Source of the DNA: Streptomyces lacrimifluminis
GTDB lineage: Bacteria; Actinomycetota; Actinomycetes; Streptomycetales; Streptomycetaceae
NCBI RefSeq assembly: GCF_014646095.1
Contig: NZ_BMMU01000050.1
Location: 1-34,579, forward strand
Length of the DNA: 34,579 bases
Direction: 5' to 3'
The position numbers and the translations under genes were made by a program. Within the stretch, counting starts at the first letter, position 1, and every line of letters starts with the position of its first letter. Shown here one piece after another: positions 1 to 8,188 of the stretch. The notes beneath the pieces are model-generated. The model had not been told where the DNA came from. It did no database searches and saw only the letters and a list, made by a program, of their open reading frames with translations.

Positions 1-984
1 CACCAGCGCCAACGGCTCACTCGACGTCACCAGCTCACGCAACGGATACCGACGCAACACCTTGTTCACGGCAGGGGTGAGGGCAGCGGACAGGCGGGCC
101 GGTGCCGGGCGTTCGACGTCCCGGAGGGCCTCGGCGGCGGCCAGGAGCACGTCCCGTTTGCCCTTGTTCTTCGGTACGCCGGCGGCGGCGCGCTCGTACA
201 GCAGCGCGCCCTCCTCCAGCACCAGTTCCGTGTCGATCCCGGCCGGGATCTTGATGCCCGCGTGGTGCCGCCAGGTGCTGATCGGGTCGCCCCACGCCTC
301 CACGGTGTACGTCCAGTCACCGGGCGCGTCGGCCTCGACGGTGGCGCCCCAGCGGTCGGTGCCCGGGGCCAGTTCGCGCATCGGGGTCCAGCGGCCGGCG
401 CGGCCCTTGGGATCGCGGAGCACGACATTGGCGGCGACCGCGTCATGGCCCTCGCGGAAGACGGTGGCCGAGACCTCGAAGGCCTCGCCGACCACCGCTT
501 TCGCCGGACGGCGCCCGCCCGTGACGAGGGGCCGGACGTCCAGGACGGGGATACGGCCGACCGCGTTGCCCGTGCGGGCGGGGCGGGGCGGACCGCTCCG
601 GGGGGCCGGGGCCGGCTTCGTGGCCGGAGGGGCGGGGGAGGTGGGTGCGTTCGACGCGGATTGGCCGGAGATGGCTGGCGGCGCGGCCGGGGTCGGTTCG
701 CCGGTGACGGAGTGCTTGACCGGGTTCGGTTTGTCCGTCGTCGGTTCGCCCTTGACCGAGGGCGTGACCGGGGCCGGACCGCCCTTGGCGAGGGGTGTCT
801 CGCGGGCCGCCGGGCCGGGGTCGGAGGGTTGCTCCGGAGCCGTGGACCGGGCGGCGGGGGACGTCTCCGGGGCCGGAGAGGGTGTCTCCGGGGTGGCCGG
901 TGGGACGGCGGCTTCCGGCGGGGGTATCGGTGGTGTGCCGGACGTGGGTGTCGGGGGTGGTGACGAGTGGTGCGTGGCGGGCAT
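1..984 (-). CDS. glgE: Alpha-1,4-glucan:maltose-1-phosphate maltosyltransferase, N-terminal part
   Basis: GlgE extends alpha-1,4-glucan with maltose from maltose-1-phosphate, in the cytoplasm. The reading frame is open from an ATG at 984 to the left edge, so only the first 328 residues are seen and the GH13 catalytic domain lies outside. From residue 142 the protein matches the GlgE N-terminal domain: VGRIPVLDVRP, then FREGHDAVAANVVLRDPKGR, APGTDRWGATVEADAPGDW and WRHHAGIKIPAGID. An AGGAG sits about 6 bases before the ATG, and the first residues MPATHHSS match the GlgE start I recall from S. coelicolor. Between them and the domain lies a Pro/Ala/Thr-rich segment of about 120 residues containing two GEPT units, which other GlgE proteins do not usually have. 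It is adjacent to glgP as in other Streptomyces. Identity is firm; the role of the extension is unknown. Confidence 0.93.
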   Translation of the reverse strand, partial: MPATHHSSPPPTPTSGTPPIPPPEAAVPPATPETPSPAPETSPAARSTAPEQPSDPGPAARETPLAKGGPAPVTPSVKGEPTTDKPNPVKHSVTGEPTPAAPPAISGQSASNAPTSPAPPATKPAPAPRSGPPRPARTGNAVGRIPVLDVRPLVTGGRRPAKAVVGEAFEVSATVFREGHDAVAANVVLRDPKGRAGRWTPMRELAPGTDRWGATVEADAPGDWTYTVEAWGDPISTWRHHAGIKIPAGIDTELVLEEGALLYERAAAGVPKNKGKRDVLLAAAEALRDVERPAPARLSAALTPAVNKVLRRYPLRELVTSSEPLALV

Positions 985-1165
985 TACCGCTCCTGTCCGC
1001 GTCAACGTGGGTGGGCGGATGGATGTGGGGGAGGGGGTCCTGCGTCGTATACCCCAGTCGTGTACCGGGGGAGCCTTCCCACCCTATTCGGGTAGGCAAT
1101 CCGGCACTTTGCTAACTACTCGCGCGTATGTCTGCACCCAGGATCAGCCAGGTCGGCGAACGACA

Positions 1166-1192
1166 TCGGCCCCGTCCTGCGGACGGGGCCGA
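1166..1192 (-). terminator. Hairpin terminator after the S8 protease gene
   Basis: A perfect 12-base-pair stem (TCGGCCCCGTCC with GGACGGGGCCGA) encloses a 3-base loop. It lies 16 bases beyond the minus-strand stop codon at 1209, between the protease and glgE. There is no strong T run, which is common for Streptomyces terminators. Confidence 0.8.
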
Positions 1193-1208
1193 CAGCGGCA
1201 CACTGCTC

Positions 1209-2420
1209 CTAGGGGAGCGGTATCCGCAGGAGTTTGTTCGGTGAACCGGCCTTCCTGTCGGAGACTTTCCCGGGGGTCGCCAGAGTCGTCAGCGCCCTGG
1301 CGACCTGCGGCGGAGTGGATTTCGGTTGATCCGCCAAGTAGAGAGCCGCCGCGCCCGCCGCGTGCGGCGCCGCCATCGACGTACCCGAATAGGTCACCCG
1401 GCCGGTGTCACTGGCATACGACGCCGAGGTGATCGAGACGCCCGGGGCGAACAGGTCGAGAGCCGGTCCCCAGTTCGAGAAGCCGGCCCGGGCGTCCGTC
1501 CGCCCGGTCGCGCCGACCGTGATCGCCGACTTGACGGCGGCCGGTGAGTAGGCCTCCGCCGGCTCGCCGGAGTTCCCGGCGGCGACCGTGTACGTCACCC
1601 CGGACGCGATCGAGTTCCGTACGGCCGTGTCCAGTTGGGTGTTGCGGTGGCCGCCGAGGCTCACATTGGCGACAGCGGGCTTCCTGGCGTGCTTCGTCAC
1701 CCAGTCGATACCCGCGATGACCTGTGCCGTCGTACCGCCGCCCGCGTTGTCGAGGACGCGTACGGAGACGACTTTGGCCTTCTTCGCGACGCCGAGCGCC
1801 GAGCCGGCGATCGTCGCCGCGACATGCGTGCCGTGGCCGTTTCCGTCGCCGGCCCGTCCGTCGTTGCCGACGAAGTCCCAGCCGTGGCTCGCCCGCCCGC
1901 CGAAGTCCCGGTGCGAGACACGGATACCGGTGTCGATCACGTAGACCGTGACGCCCTTGCCCGCCGACTTCGGCCAGGTGTAGCCGCCGTCGAGCGGCAG
2001 GCCGGCCTGGTCGATCCGGTCCAGGCCCCAGGACGGCGGGTTCTGCGGACCGCGTTCGGAGGATCGGTCGTACGTGATCCGGGTGTCCTGGGCGACCGAG
2101 GCCACGCGGGAGTCCGCGGCGAGGCGCCTTGCCTGGTTCTCGTCGGCCTGAACGGCATAGCCGTTGAGGGCGGTGCTGTAGGTGTGGCTTATTCTCGCCC
2201 CGTACGCCGCGGCGAGACTCCTGCCGTTCGCCGACGAAGCCGCCGTACCTCCCTTGAGTGTCACCAGGTAACTTCCGTCGACGGAGCCGGGTTCACCGGC
2301 GCCGGCTATGCGCCCTTCCGGGGCGGCCTGGGCCGGTGCGGTGACCGAGAGCACCGAGACCGCGGTCACCGCGGTCAGCCCCGCCGCCCAGCGCAGACGT
2401 CTGGTACGCGTCCGTTGCAT
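1209..2420 (-). CDS. Secreted subtilisin-like serine protease (S8 family)
   Basis: This is a 403-residue exported endopeptidase precursor. Residues 1-32 form a signal peptide (Arg-rich start, hydrophobic core, cleavage near APAQA). Residues about 50-115 resemble the inhibitor I9 propeptide (SYLVTLKGG). The catalytic triad is visible: Asp163 in VIDTGIRVSH, His196 in GNGHGTHVAATIAG and Ser348 in YSGTSMAAPHAAG, with the oxyanion Asn283 in AAGNSG. The protein ends soon after the catalytic domain, so it has no C-terminal binding module. The ATG at 2420 follows GAGGAGGGG at about 10 bases. It is divergent from glgP and ends at a strong terminator, so it is probably monocistronic. The substrate cannot be told from sequence. 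Confidence 0.93.
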   Translation of the reverse strand: MQRTRTRRLRWAAGLTAVTAVSVLSVTAPAQAAPEGRIAGAGEPGSVDGSYLVTLKGGTAASSANGRSLAAAYGARISHTYSTALNGYAVQADENQARRLAADSRVASVAQDTRITYDRSSERGPQNPPSWGLDRIDQAGLPLDGGYTWPKSAGKGVTVYVIDTGIRVSHRDFGGRASHGWDFVGNDGRAGDGNGHGTHVAATIAGSALGVAKKAKVVSVRVLDNAGGGTTAQVIAGIDWVTKHARKPAVANVSLGGHRNTQLDTAVRNSIASGVTYTVAAGNSGEPAEAYSPAAVKSAITVGATGRTDARAGFSNWGPALDLFAPGVSITSASYASDTGRVTYSGTSMAAPHAAGAAALYLADQPKSTPPQVARALTTLATPGKVSDRKAGSPNKLLRIPLP

Positions 2421-2440
2421 GGCTGGAGTTCCCCCTCCTC

Positions 2441-2461
2441 GGCCGCCGGCGTCCGGCGGCC
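2441..2461 (-). promoter_or_regulatory. Leader hairpin of the S8 protease gene
   Basis: GGCCGCCGG and CCGGCGGCC form a perfect 9-base-pair stem with a 3-base loop immediately upstream of the protease's ribosome binding site (GAGGAGGGG). If it is within the mRNA it would stand just before the binding site; an effect on translation is inference only. Confidence 0.4.
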
Positions 2462-2611
2462 TTCTGGGCAGCCTCTCGTGCGGGGGGAGGTGTCACAAGG
2501 TGGCCTACGGGGTGGAATCGGCCATATCGCCGGTCGGCCCTGGCAGGGGGCGCGCAATACGCGCCATGGTTCCCGCGCTCCCTCCCCGATACCGTCAAGG
2601 GGATGATGACG

Positions 2612-2633
2612 GGACGCACACGGCCGTGCGTCC
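2612..2633. promoter_or_regulatory. Inverted repeat upstream of glgP
   Basis: GGACGCAC and GTGCGTCC are perfect 8-base arms separated by 6 bases, 46 bases before the glgP start in the divergent region with the S8 protease. It could be an operator or an mRNA hairpin. GTACGTAC follows directly at 2636-2643. Confidence 0.35.
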
Positions 2634-2678
2634 TGGTACGTACAGGTTTGACATCACGCACGACCACCGAGGTGGCAT

Positions 2679-5333
2679 GTGAAGGCGATCCGTCGGTTCA
2701 CCGTCCGTCCCGTTCTCCCCGAGCCCCTCCGGCCGCTCAGCGACCTGGCACGCAATCTGCGCTGGTCCTGGCATGCGGAGACCCGTGAACTCTTCCAGTC
2801 CGTCGACCCCGAGCGCTGGACCGCCTCGGAGTGCGACCCCGTACGGCTCCTCGGCAGCCTCTCGCCCGAGCGGCTGACCGAACTCACCGAGGACCACCGC
2901 TTCCTGCGCCGCCTCACCGAGGCCGCCGAGGACCTGCACGACTACGTCACCGGCAGCCGCTGGTACCAGACGCAGACGGAGTCGGAGACTCAGGGCCCGG
3001 GGGGCGGACTCCCCGCCGCCGTGGCCTACTTCTCCCCCGAGTTCGGTATCACGGCCGCCCTGCCGCAGTACTCCGGCGGCCTCGGCATCCTCGCCGGGGA
3101 CCATCTGAAATCGGCCAGTGACCTTGGCGTACCGCTGATCGGCGTCGGACTCATGTACCGGCACGGCTACTTCCGGCAGTCCCTCTCCCGGGACGGCTGG
3201 CAGCAGGAGCACTATCCGGTCCTCGATCCCAACGAACTCCCCGTCACCCTTCTCAAGGAAGCCGACGGCTCCGCGGCCCAGGTCTCCCTGGCCCTGCCCG
3301 GTGGCCGGTCGCTGCGGGCCCGGGTCTGGCTGGCCCAGGTGGGCCGCGTACCGCTGCTCCTCCTCGACTCGGACGTGGAGGAGAACGACCTCGGTGAAAG
3401 GGGTGTCACGGACCGGCTGTACGGGGGCGGCAGCGAGCACCGGCTGCTCCAGGAGATGCTGCTCGGCATAGGAGGAGTGCGCGCGGTACGGACGTACTGT
3501 CGCCTCACCGGCCATCCCGCCCCCGAGGTGTTCCACACCAACGAGGGCCACGCGGGCTTCCTCGGCCTGGAGCGGATCGCCGAACTCTGCGACGAGGGGC
3601 TGGACTTCGACGCGGGGCTGGAGACGGTCCGCGCGGGGACGGTCTTCACGACGCACACGCCCGTCCCGGCCGGCATCGACCGCTTCGACCGGGAGTTGGT
3701 CGCCCGCCACTTCGGCGCCGACGCCGAACTTCCGCGCATCGACGTGGAATGCGTGCTGAGCCTGGGCATGGAGACCTACCCGGGCGGCGAGCCGAACCTC
3801 TTCAACATGGCGGTGATGGGACTGCGGCTGGGCCGCCAGGCGAACGGCGTGTCCCTCCTCCACGGCCAGGTGAGCCGGGAGATGTTCGCGGGGCTGTGGC
3901 CGGGCTTCGACCCGGCCGAGGTCCCGATCACCTCGGTCACCAACGGTGTCCACGCGCCCACCTGGGTGGCGCCGGAGGTGTTCAGGCTCGGCGCCCGCCA
4001 GATCGGCGCGGAGCGCACCGAGGAGGCGCTGACGGTCGGCGGCTCGGACCGGTGGGACTCGGTCGCGGACATCGCCGACCAGGACATCTGGGAGCTACGA
4101 CGGTCCCTGCGCGAGCAGTTGGTGGTGGAGGTACGGGAGCGGCTGCGGGCGTCCTGGCGGCAACGCGGCGCGGGTAGCGCGGAGTTGGGCTGGATCGACG
4201 GCGTGCTCGACCCGGACGTCCTGACCATCGGATTCGCCCGCCGTGTCCCCTCGTACAAGCGCCTGACCCTGATGCTGCGCGACCGCGACCGGCTGCTGGA
4301 TCTGCTCCTCCACCCGGAACGGCCGATCCAGATCGTCATCGCGGGCAAGGCGCACCCGGCGGACGACGGTGGCAAGCGGCTCATCCAGGAGCTGGTGCGC
4401 TTCGCGGACGACCCGCGCGTCCGTCACCGCATCGTCTTCCTCCCGGACTACGGCATGGCGATGGCGCAGAAGCTGTACCCGGGCTGCGACATCTGGCTCA
4501 ACAACCCCCTGCGGCCCCTGGAGGCGTGCGGCACGAGCGGTATGAAGGCGGCGCTGAACGGCTGCCTCAACCTCTCGGTCCTGGACGGCTGGTGGGACGA
4601 ATGGTTCCGGCCGGACTTCGGCTGGGCGATCCCCACCGCGGACGGCATCGCGGGCACGGACCCCGACCACCGGGACGACGTGGAGGCCGCGGCCCTGTAC
4701 GACCTGCTGGAGCAGCGCGTCACCCCGCGCTTCTACGAGCACGGTGAGACGGGCCTGCCCGACCGCTGGATCGAGATGGTCCGCGAGACCCTGACCCACC
4801 TGGGTCCGAAGGTCCTGGCCGGCCGTATGGTCCGCGAGTACGTGGAGCGCCTGTACGCTCCCGCGGCCCGCGCCCACCGCACCATGACCCCGGACACGGC
4901 AAGGGAGTTGGCGGGCTGGAAGTCCCGGGTCCGCGCCGCCTGGCACACGGTGACGGTCGACCACGTGGAGACCTCGGCGGCGACCGCCCCCGCCCTGACG
5001 GCTGAACTGGGGAGCACGCTCTCGCTCCGGGTGCGGGTGGGGCTCGGTGAACTCGCCCCGGACGACGTCGAGGTCCAGGCGGTATCGGGGCGGGTCGACT
5101 CGCAGGACAGCATCACCGACGCCACGACGGTGCCACTGAAGGCGGTCGGCGGTCCGGACCACGAAGGGCGCTGGATGTACGAGGGGCCACTGTCGCTGCA
5201 TCGGACGGGGCCCTACGGGTACACGGTGCGGATTCTGCCGGCGCACCGGCTGCTGGCGTCCAGTGCGGAGATGGGGTTGGTCGCGGTGCCCTCGGAGGAA
5301 CTGGGGGAGGGGGCCGGGGTACTGATGCGGTGA
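2679..5333 (+). CDS. glgP: Alpha-glucan (glycogen/maltodextrin) phosphorylase
   Basis: This 884-residue cytoplasmic enzyme releases glucose-1-phosphate from alpha-1,4-glucan ends using pyridoxal phosphate. An N-terminal DUF3417-type region (NLRWSWHAETRELFQSVDPERW) marks the short actinobacterial phosphorylase branch. The phosphorylase domain follows (AYFSPEFGI, YSGGLGILAGDHLKSASDLG, VFHTNEGHAGFL, IGFARRVPSYKR). The PLP lysine is Lys623 in EACGTSGMKAALNG. The start is a GTG with GAGGTGG about 5 bases before it; the residues that follow (MKAIRRFTVRP) fit the family. It stands divergent to the S8 protease and converges on the kinase gene. With GlgE and GlgX it belongs to glycogen/maltose-1-phosphate turnover. 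Confidence 0.95.
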   Translation: MKAIRRFTVRPVLPEPLRPLSDLARNLRWSWHAETRELFQSVDPERWTASECDPVRLLGSLSPERLTELTEDHRFLRRLTEAAEDLHDYVTGSRWYQTQTESETQGPGGGLPAAVAYFSPEFGITAALPQYSGGLGILAGDHLKSASDLGVPLIGVGLMYRHGYFRQSLSRDGWQQEHYPVLDPNELPVTLLKEADGSAAQVSLALPGGRSLRARVWLAQVGRVPLLLLDSDVEENDLGERGVTDRLYGGGSEHRLLQEMLLGIGGVRAVRTYCRLTGHPAPEVFHTNEGHAGFLGLERIAELCDEGLDFDAGLETVRAGTVFTTHTPVPAGIDRFDRELVARHFGADAELPRIDVECVLSLGMETYPGGEPNLFNMAVMGLRLGRQANGVSLLHGQVSREMFAGLWPGFDPAEVPITSVTNGVHAPTWVAPEVFRLGARQIGAERTEEALTVGGSDRWDSVADIADQDIWELRRSLREQLVVEVRERLRASWRQRGAGSAELGWIDGVLDPDVLTIGFARRVPSYKRLTLMLRDRDRLLDLLLHPERPIQIVIAGKAHPADDGGKRLIQELVRFADDPRVRHRIVFLPDYGMAMAQKLYPGCDIWLNNPLRPLEACGTSGMKAALNGCLNLSVLDGWWDEWFRPDFGWAIPTADGIAGTDPDHRDDVEAAALYDLLEQRVTPRFYEHGETGLPDRWIEMVRETLTHLGPKVLAGRMVREYVERLYAPAARAHRTMTPDTARELAGWKSRVRAAWHTVTVDHVETSAATAPALTAELGSTLSLRVRVGLGELAPDDVEVQAVSGRVDSQDSITDATTVPLKAVGGPDHEGRWMYEGPLSLHRTGPYGYTVRILPAHRLLASSAEMGLVAVPSEELGEGAGVLMR

Positions 5334-5366
5334 CCTCCGGTCCGCACCGGTGGTGAGCGCCTCCTG

Positions 5367-5393
5367 CTGGTCCTGGCCGTGCGTCAGGACCAG
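5367..5393. terminator. Possible bidirectional terminator between glgP and kinase
   Basis: CTGGTCCTG and CAGGACCAG form a perfect 9-base-pair stem with a 9-base loop. It lies 33 bases after the glgP stop and overlaps the last codons and stop of the convergent kinase gene, so it may end transcription for both. Confidence 0.45.
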
Positions 5394-7345
5394 TTCCACA
5401 CCTGGTTGACGGTGCCCGCGCACCCCCACGTCTGCACCAACTGGCCCTCCTTTCCGGAGGTCGGGGCGTCCGCGTCCAGGCAGAAGCCGTTCGGGACGCT
5501 GACCAGGGTCGGGCCGCCGGTGTTGCCGAGCTGCCAGTGCTGGGCGGGCAGGCCGTCGCAGTTCCGGAGGCGGATCTTCTGGCCGTTCTGGGCGATGGTG
5601 CCCACGTCGGCGTCCAGGCAGCGTCGGCTGCCCCGGTTGACGACGAGATACTGGGAGGCCGGGCCCGGTACGCGGTACAGGGCCCACTCCTGGGCGGCCG
5701 TGCCCTTGCACGTCCAGACCGTGACGGTCAGGCCGTCCCGGGCGTCGAGGCACCGGGCGACCGCGACGCCGTTGACGTGCTGCGTCACGGTCAGCGCGCC
5801 GGTGCGGACCGGTCCGCGAGCCGTGGCGTACAGGGCTTCCTTGGTCTCGGAGCCGACCTTGCCGTCCACGAGGGTTCCGGCCTCGGTCTGGAACGCCTTG
5901 ACCGCGGCGAGGGTCTCCTGTCCGAACCGGCCGTCCACCGTGACGTGCAGACCGTGGCCGCCGAGGAGCAGTTGCAGGGCCTTCACACAGTCGCCGCCGG
6001 CGCCCGAAGCGAGTTCGGCGGCGCAGGCGGCGGACCGGATGTCCAGGGTGGCGGGGTTCCGGGCCGATGTCGGGCTCGACTCCTTCTGCGGTGTTCGGCC
6101 GACCGGCTTCGAGGGGGTGGGCGCAGCCGCGTCACGTGGGGTCGCCGACGCGGACTCCGTCGTCGGCGGGGACGTCTCCGGCTCCGCGGCAGCCGACGTA
6201 CCGGTGATGCCGTCGGCGGCGGCCGATGTCCCGCCGTCGTCCTGTCCCGGGAGCGCCAGGGTGATGCCCCCGGCGACCAGGACGACTGCGGCGGCGACGG
6301 CAACTGCCGTTGCTCTCCCGCGATTTCGGCGCTTTGGAGACGCGCCGGGCGTGGCGGGTCCTGCGGGTGCGCCGGGTTCGGCGGCCGGGAGTGGCGCTTG
6401 GGGACGGGCCTTCGGTCCGGGTCTTCTCGTGGGTGACGGCGGCGCCGACATCTGATGCCCGATGGCCGTTGTGAACACCGTCTCCGGCAGGGGGCGCCGT
6501 TCCGGATCCTTGTCCAGGCAGGTGCGGATGAACGCGGCCAGTTCCGCGTCGACGGCCCCCACCTGGTCGAGGATCTCCTCGCGGGGTGCCTCGAAAGCCA
6601 CCCCGAAGAGAACGTCGACGCCCGTCCCCTCACCGAACGGCGTGCGGCCCGTGACGGCGTACGTCAGGGTGGAGGCCAGCGAGAAGACGTCGGAGGCGGC
6701 GGTCACCTCGCGGCCCCTCGCCTGTTCCGGGGACATGTAGGCGGGGGTTCCGACGTTCTGGCCCGTGGCGGTGATCGTGGTGCCGTCGGGGGCCTGGACG
6801 ACGCCGAAGTCGATGACGCGGGCACCGTCGGCGCCCAGGATCACGTTGGACGGCTTGAGGTCGCGATGGACGAGCCCCGCTTGCCAGATGGCCTCGATCG
6901 CGCGTCCCACGTCGGCCAGCAGCCGCCAGGCCGCCGCCGGGTCGATCGGCCCGCGCGCGTCGACGACGTCGGCGAGGGTGGGCCCCGGTATGTACTCGGT
7001 GGCGACCCAGACCAGGTCCTCGTCGCAGCCGCTGCCCAGCAGCCGCACGATGTGCGCGCCCTGGATGCTCTCCAGCGCGCCGACCTCGCGCGCGAAACGC
7101 TTCCGGAAGAGGGGGTCCTCCGCGTACTCGGGGCGGATCACCTTCACGGCGGCCGGGCCCGTCGCGCCGGTGGTGTCCCGGCCCAGATAGACGCGGCCCA
7201 TGCCGCCACTGCCGAGCAGCGACTCCAACCGGTACGGGCCGGCCTGCCTCGGGTCGTTCCTGCGCAGCGGGACCACGGGAGGCGGTTCCATACCGGCCGC
7301 CGCATAGGCCAACTCTTCGGTGCGGCTGCGGTGCTGGGGTGGCAT
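5384..7345 (-). CDS. Membrane Ser/Thr protein kinase with PG-binding and ricin domains
   Basis: The protein has about 653 residues from ATG 7345; a GTG at 7372 would add nine. Residues about 37-285 are a eukaryotic-type kinase: GSGGMG loop, Lys68 in AAVKVI, HRDLKPSN with Asp162, and DFG with Asp179. A Pro-rich linker leads to one membrane segment (about 345-366, AVAVAAAVVLVAGGITLAL). Outside lie a Ser/Thr/Pro-rich stalk, a PG_binding_1-like domain (about 440-510, LQLLLGGHGLHVTVDGRFG) and a ricin-type beta-trefoil (about 525-653) with three QxW motifs (QEW, QHW, QVW) and three CLDA repeats. The likely role is sensing wall peptidoglycan or sugar and phosphorylating cytoplasmic targets. No good ribosome binding site was found for either start. 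Domain calls are firm; the ligand is unknown. Confidence 0.9.
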   Translation of the reverse strand: MPPQHRSRTEELAYAAAGMEPPPVVPLRRNDPRQAGPYRLESLLGSGGMGRVYLGRDTTGATGPAAVKVIRPEYAEDPLFRKRFAREVGALESIQGAHIVRLLGSGCDEDLVWVATEYIPGPTLADVVDARGPIDPAAAWRLLADVGRAIEAIWQAGLVHRDLKPSNVILGADGARVIDFGVVQAPDGTTITATGQNVGTPAYMSPEQARGREVTAASDVFSLASTLTYAVTGRTPFGEGTGVDVLFGVAFEAPREEILDQVGAVDAELAAFIRTCLDKDPERRPLPETVFTTAIGHQMSAPPSPTRRPGPKARPQAPLPAAEPGAPAGPATPGASPKRRNRGRATAVAVAAAVVLVAGGITLALPGQDDGGTSAAADGITGTSAAAEPETSPPTTESASATPRDAAAPTPSKPVGRTPQKESSPTSARNPATLDIRSAACAAELASGAGGDCVKALQLLLGGHGLHVTVDGRFGQETLAAVKAFQTEAGTLVDGKVGSETKEALYATARGPVRTGALTVTQHVNGVAVARCLDARDGLTVTVWTCKGTAAQEWALYRVPGPASQYLVVNRGSRRCLDADVGTIAQNGQKIRLRNCDGLPAQHWQLGNTGGPTLVSVPNGFCLDADAPTSGKEGQLVQTWGCAGTVNQVWNWS

Positions 7346-7513
7346 GGAGGGCCCTGGTCTCTCGCGTGGCACGGGTGACCGCGAGGTTAGCGCAGTACAC
7401 CTGTGCGAAACGGGGAGTTGGGCCGGTTCTGCGGCCAGGAATTCGTGCAGCCCCGGCCCGGCCCGGCCTGCGTGAGTCCGCCGACGGTCCGTGTCGGCCA
7501 GAATCGGCCGGGG

Positions 7514-8026
7514 TCAGTCCTCTTCGTATCCCCCGCACAGTCGTCGCAGGGCCGTCCCGCACCGCCGTGCATAAGCATGCTGCAGTCCCCGGGTCGCGGG
7601 GCCGCCCGCCTTGGTGTACCACTTCGCGGGGCGGCTGAACGCGCTGATCGTCAGCCATACCGTGCCGTCGCCCGTGCGGTCCACGACGAAGGACTCCTCG
7701 CCGCACTCCGGGTGACCGGCCAGGGTGCCGTACGCCCAGCCGGCGCGGCGGTGTTCCTCCACCGTCCAGACCACGCGGCAGGGCGCCTTGATGACGCCGG
7801 CCAGGGTGACGGTCACGTCGACGTCCGGGGCCGCGCGTTCGGACGTGGCGTCGATGCCCACGCCCATCGCGCGGTGCATCTCCCAGGTGAGGACTGCCTC
7901 GGCGGCGCGCCGGAAGACGTCCTCGCCCTCGCCTATGCGGGTGCGTACATGCAGGTGGTGGAAGCCGGGCGGGCAACGGAAGCCGCGCTCGCGGGTCGCG
8001 CCGACCTCCGCGTACGTGAAGGACAT
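7514..8026 (-). CDS. DUF1990 family protein
   Basis: This 170-residue protein begins MSFTYAEVGATRERG and continues HHLHVRTRIGEGEDVFRRA and VLTWEMHRAMGVGID, which are the DUF1990 (UPF0548) signatures. It ends with AFSRPAKWYTKAGGPA. A longer frame opens upstream at 8143, but the terminator of the neighbouring M4 protease gene lies within that extension and the family starts at the MSFTYAEVG motif, so ATG 8026 is preferred. There is no signal peptide. The biochemical function of the family is not known to me. It lies between the kinase and the first M4 protease, in the same orientation; the 168-base gap to the kinase and a weak hairpin at 7480-7498 leave co-transcription open. Confidence 0.82.
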   Translation of the reverse strand: MSFTYAEVGATRERGFRCPPGFHHLHVRTRIGEGEDVFRRAAEAVLTWEMHRAMGVGIDATSERAAPDVDVTVTLAGVIKAPCRVVWTVEEHRRAGWAYGTLAGHPECGEESFVVDRTGDGTVWLTISAFSRPAKWYTKAGGPATRGLQHAYARRCGTALRRLCGGYEED

Positions 8027-8097
8027 GGGACCCAAGGGTAGGGCGGGGGGTGCGTGAGGCGGTGCGGCGGGGTGCGGGATACGGACGCGCGTACGAC

Positions 8098-8138
8098 GGG
8101 GCGGTCCCCGGAAATGCCTTCGTTCCGGGGGCCGCCCC
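8098..8138 (-). terminator. Hairpin terminator after the first M4 protease gene
   Basis: A 16-base-pair stem with one mismatch (arms 8098-8113 and 8123-8138, GGGGCGGTCCCCGGAA with TTCCGGGGGCCGCCCC) encloses a 9-base loop. It is 50 bases beyond the protease stop codon. Its position argues against the longer start of the DUF1990 gene. Confidence 0.82.
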
Positions 8139-8188
8139 GCCAATCACCTGCTCAACTGCCGTTCACGCCGAGCGGCACGCGTCGGTCG

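Noticed and set aside
62..1432. Long open plus-strand frame opposite glgE and the S8 protease
   Set aside because: It is a high-G+C shadow with no domain; the minus strand carries recognisable GlgE and subtilisin motifs over the same bases.
2648..2653. TTGACA as a -35 box for glgP
   Set aside because: It is only 26 bases before the GTG and the expected -10 position holds GGTGGC, part of the ribosome binding site.
7480..7498. Small hairpin GCCGAC/GTCGGC after the DUF1990 gene as terminator
   Set aside because: The stem has only six base pairs and no T run, weaker than the other terminators in this window.
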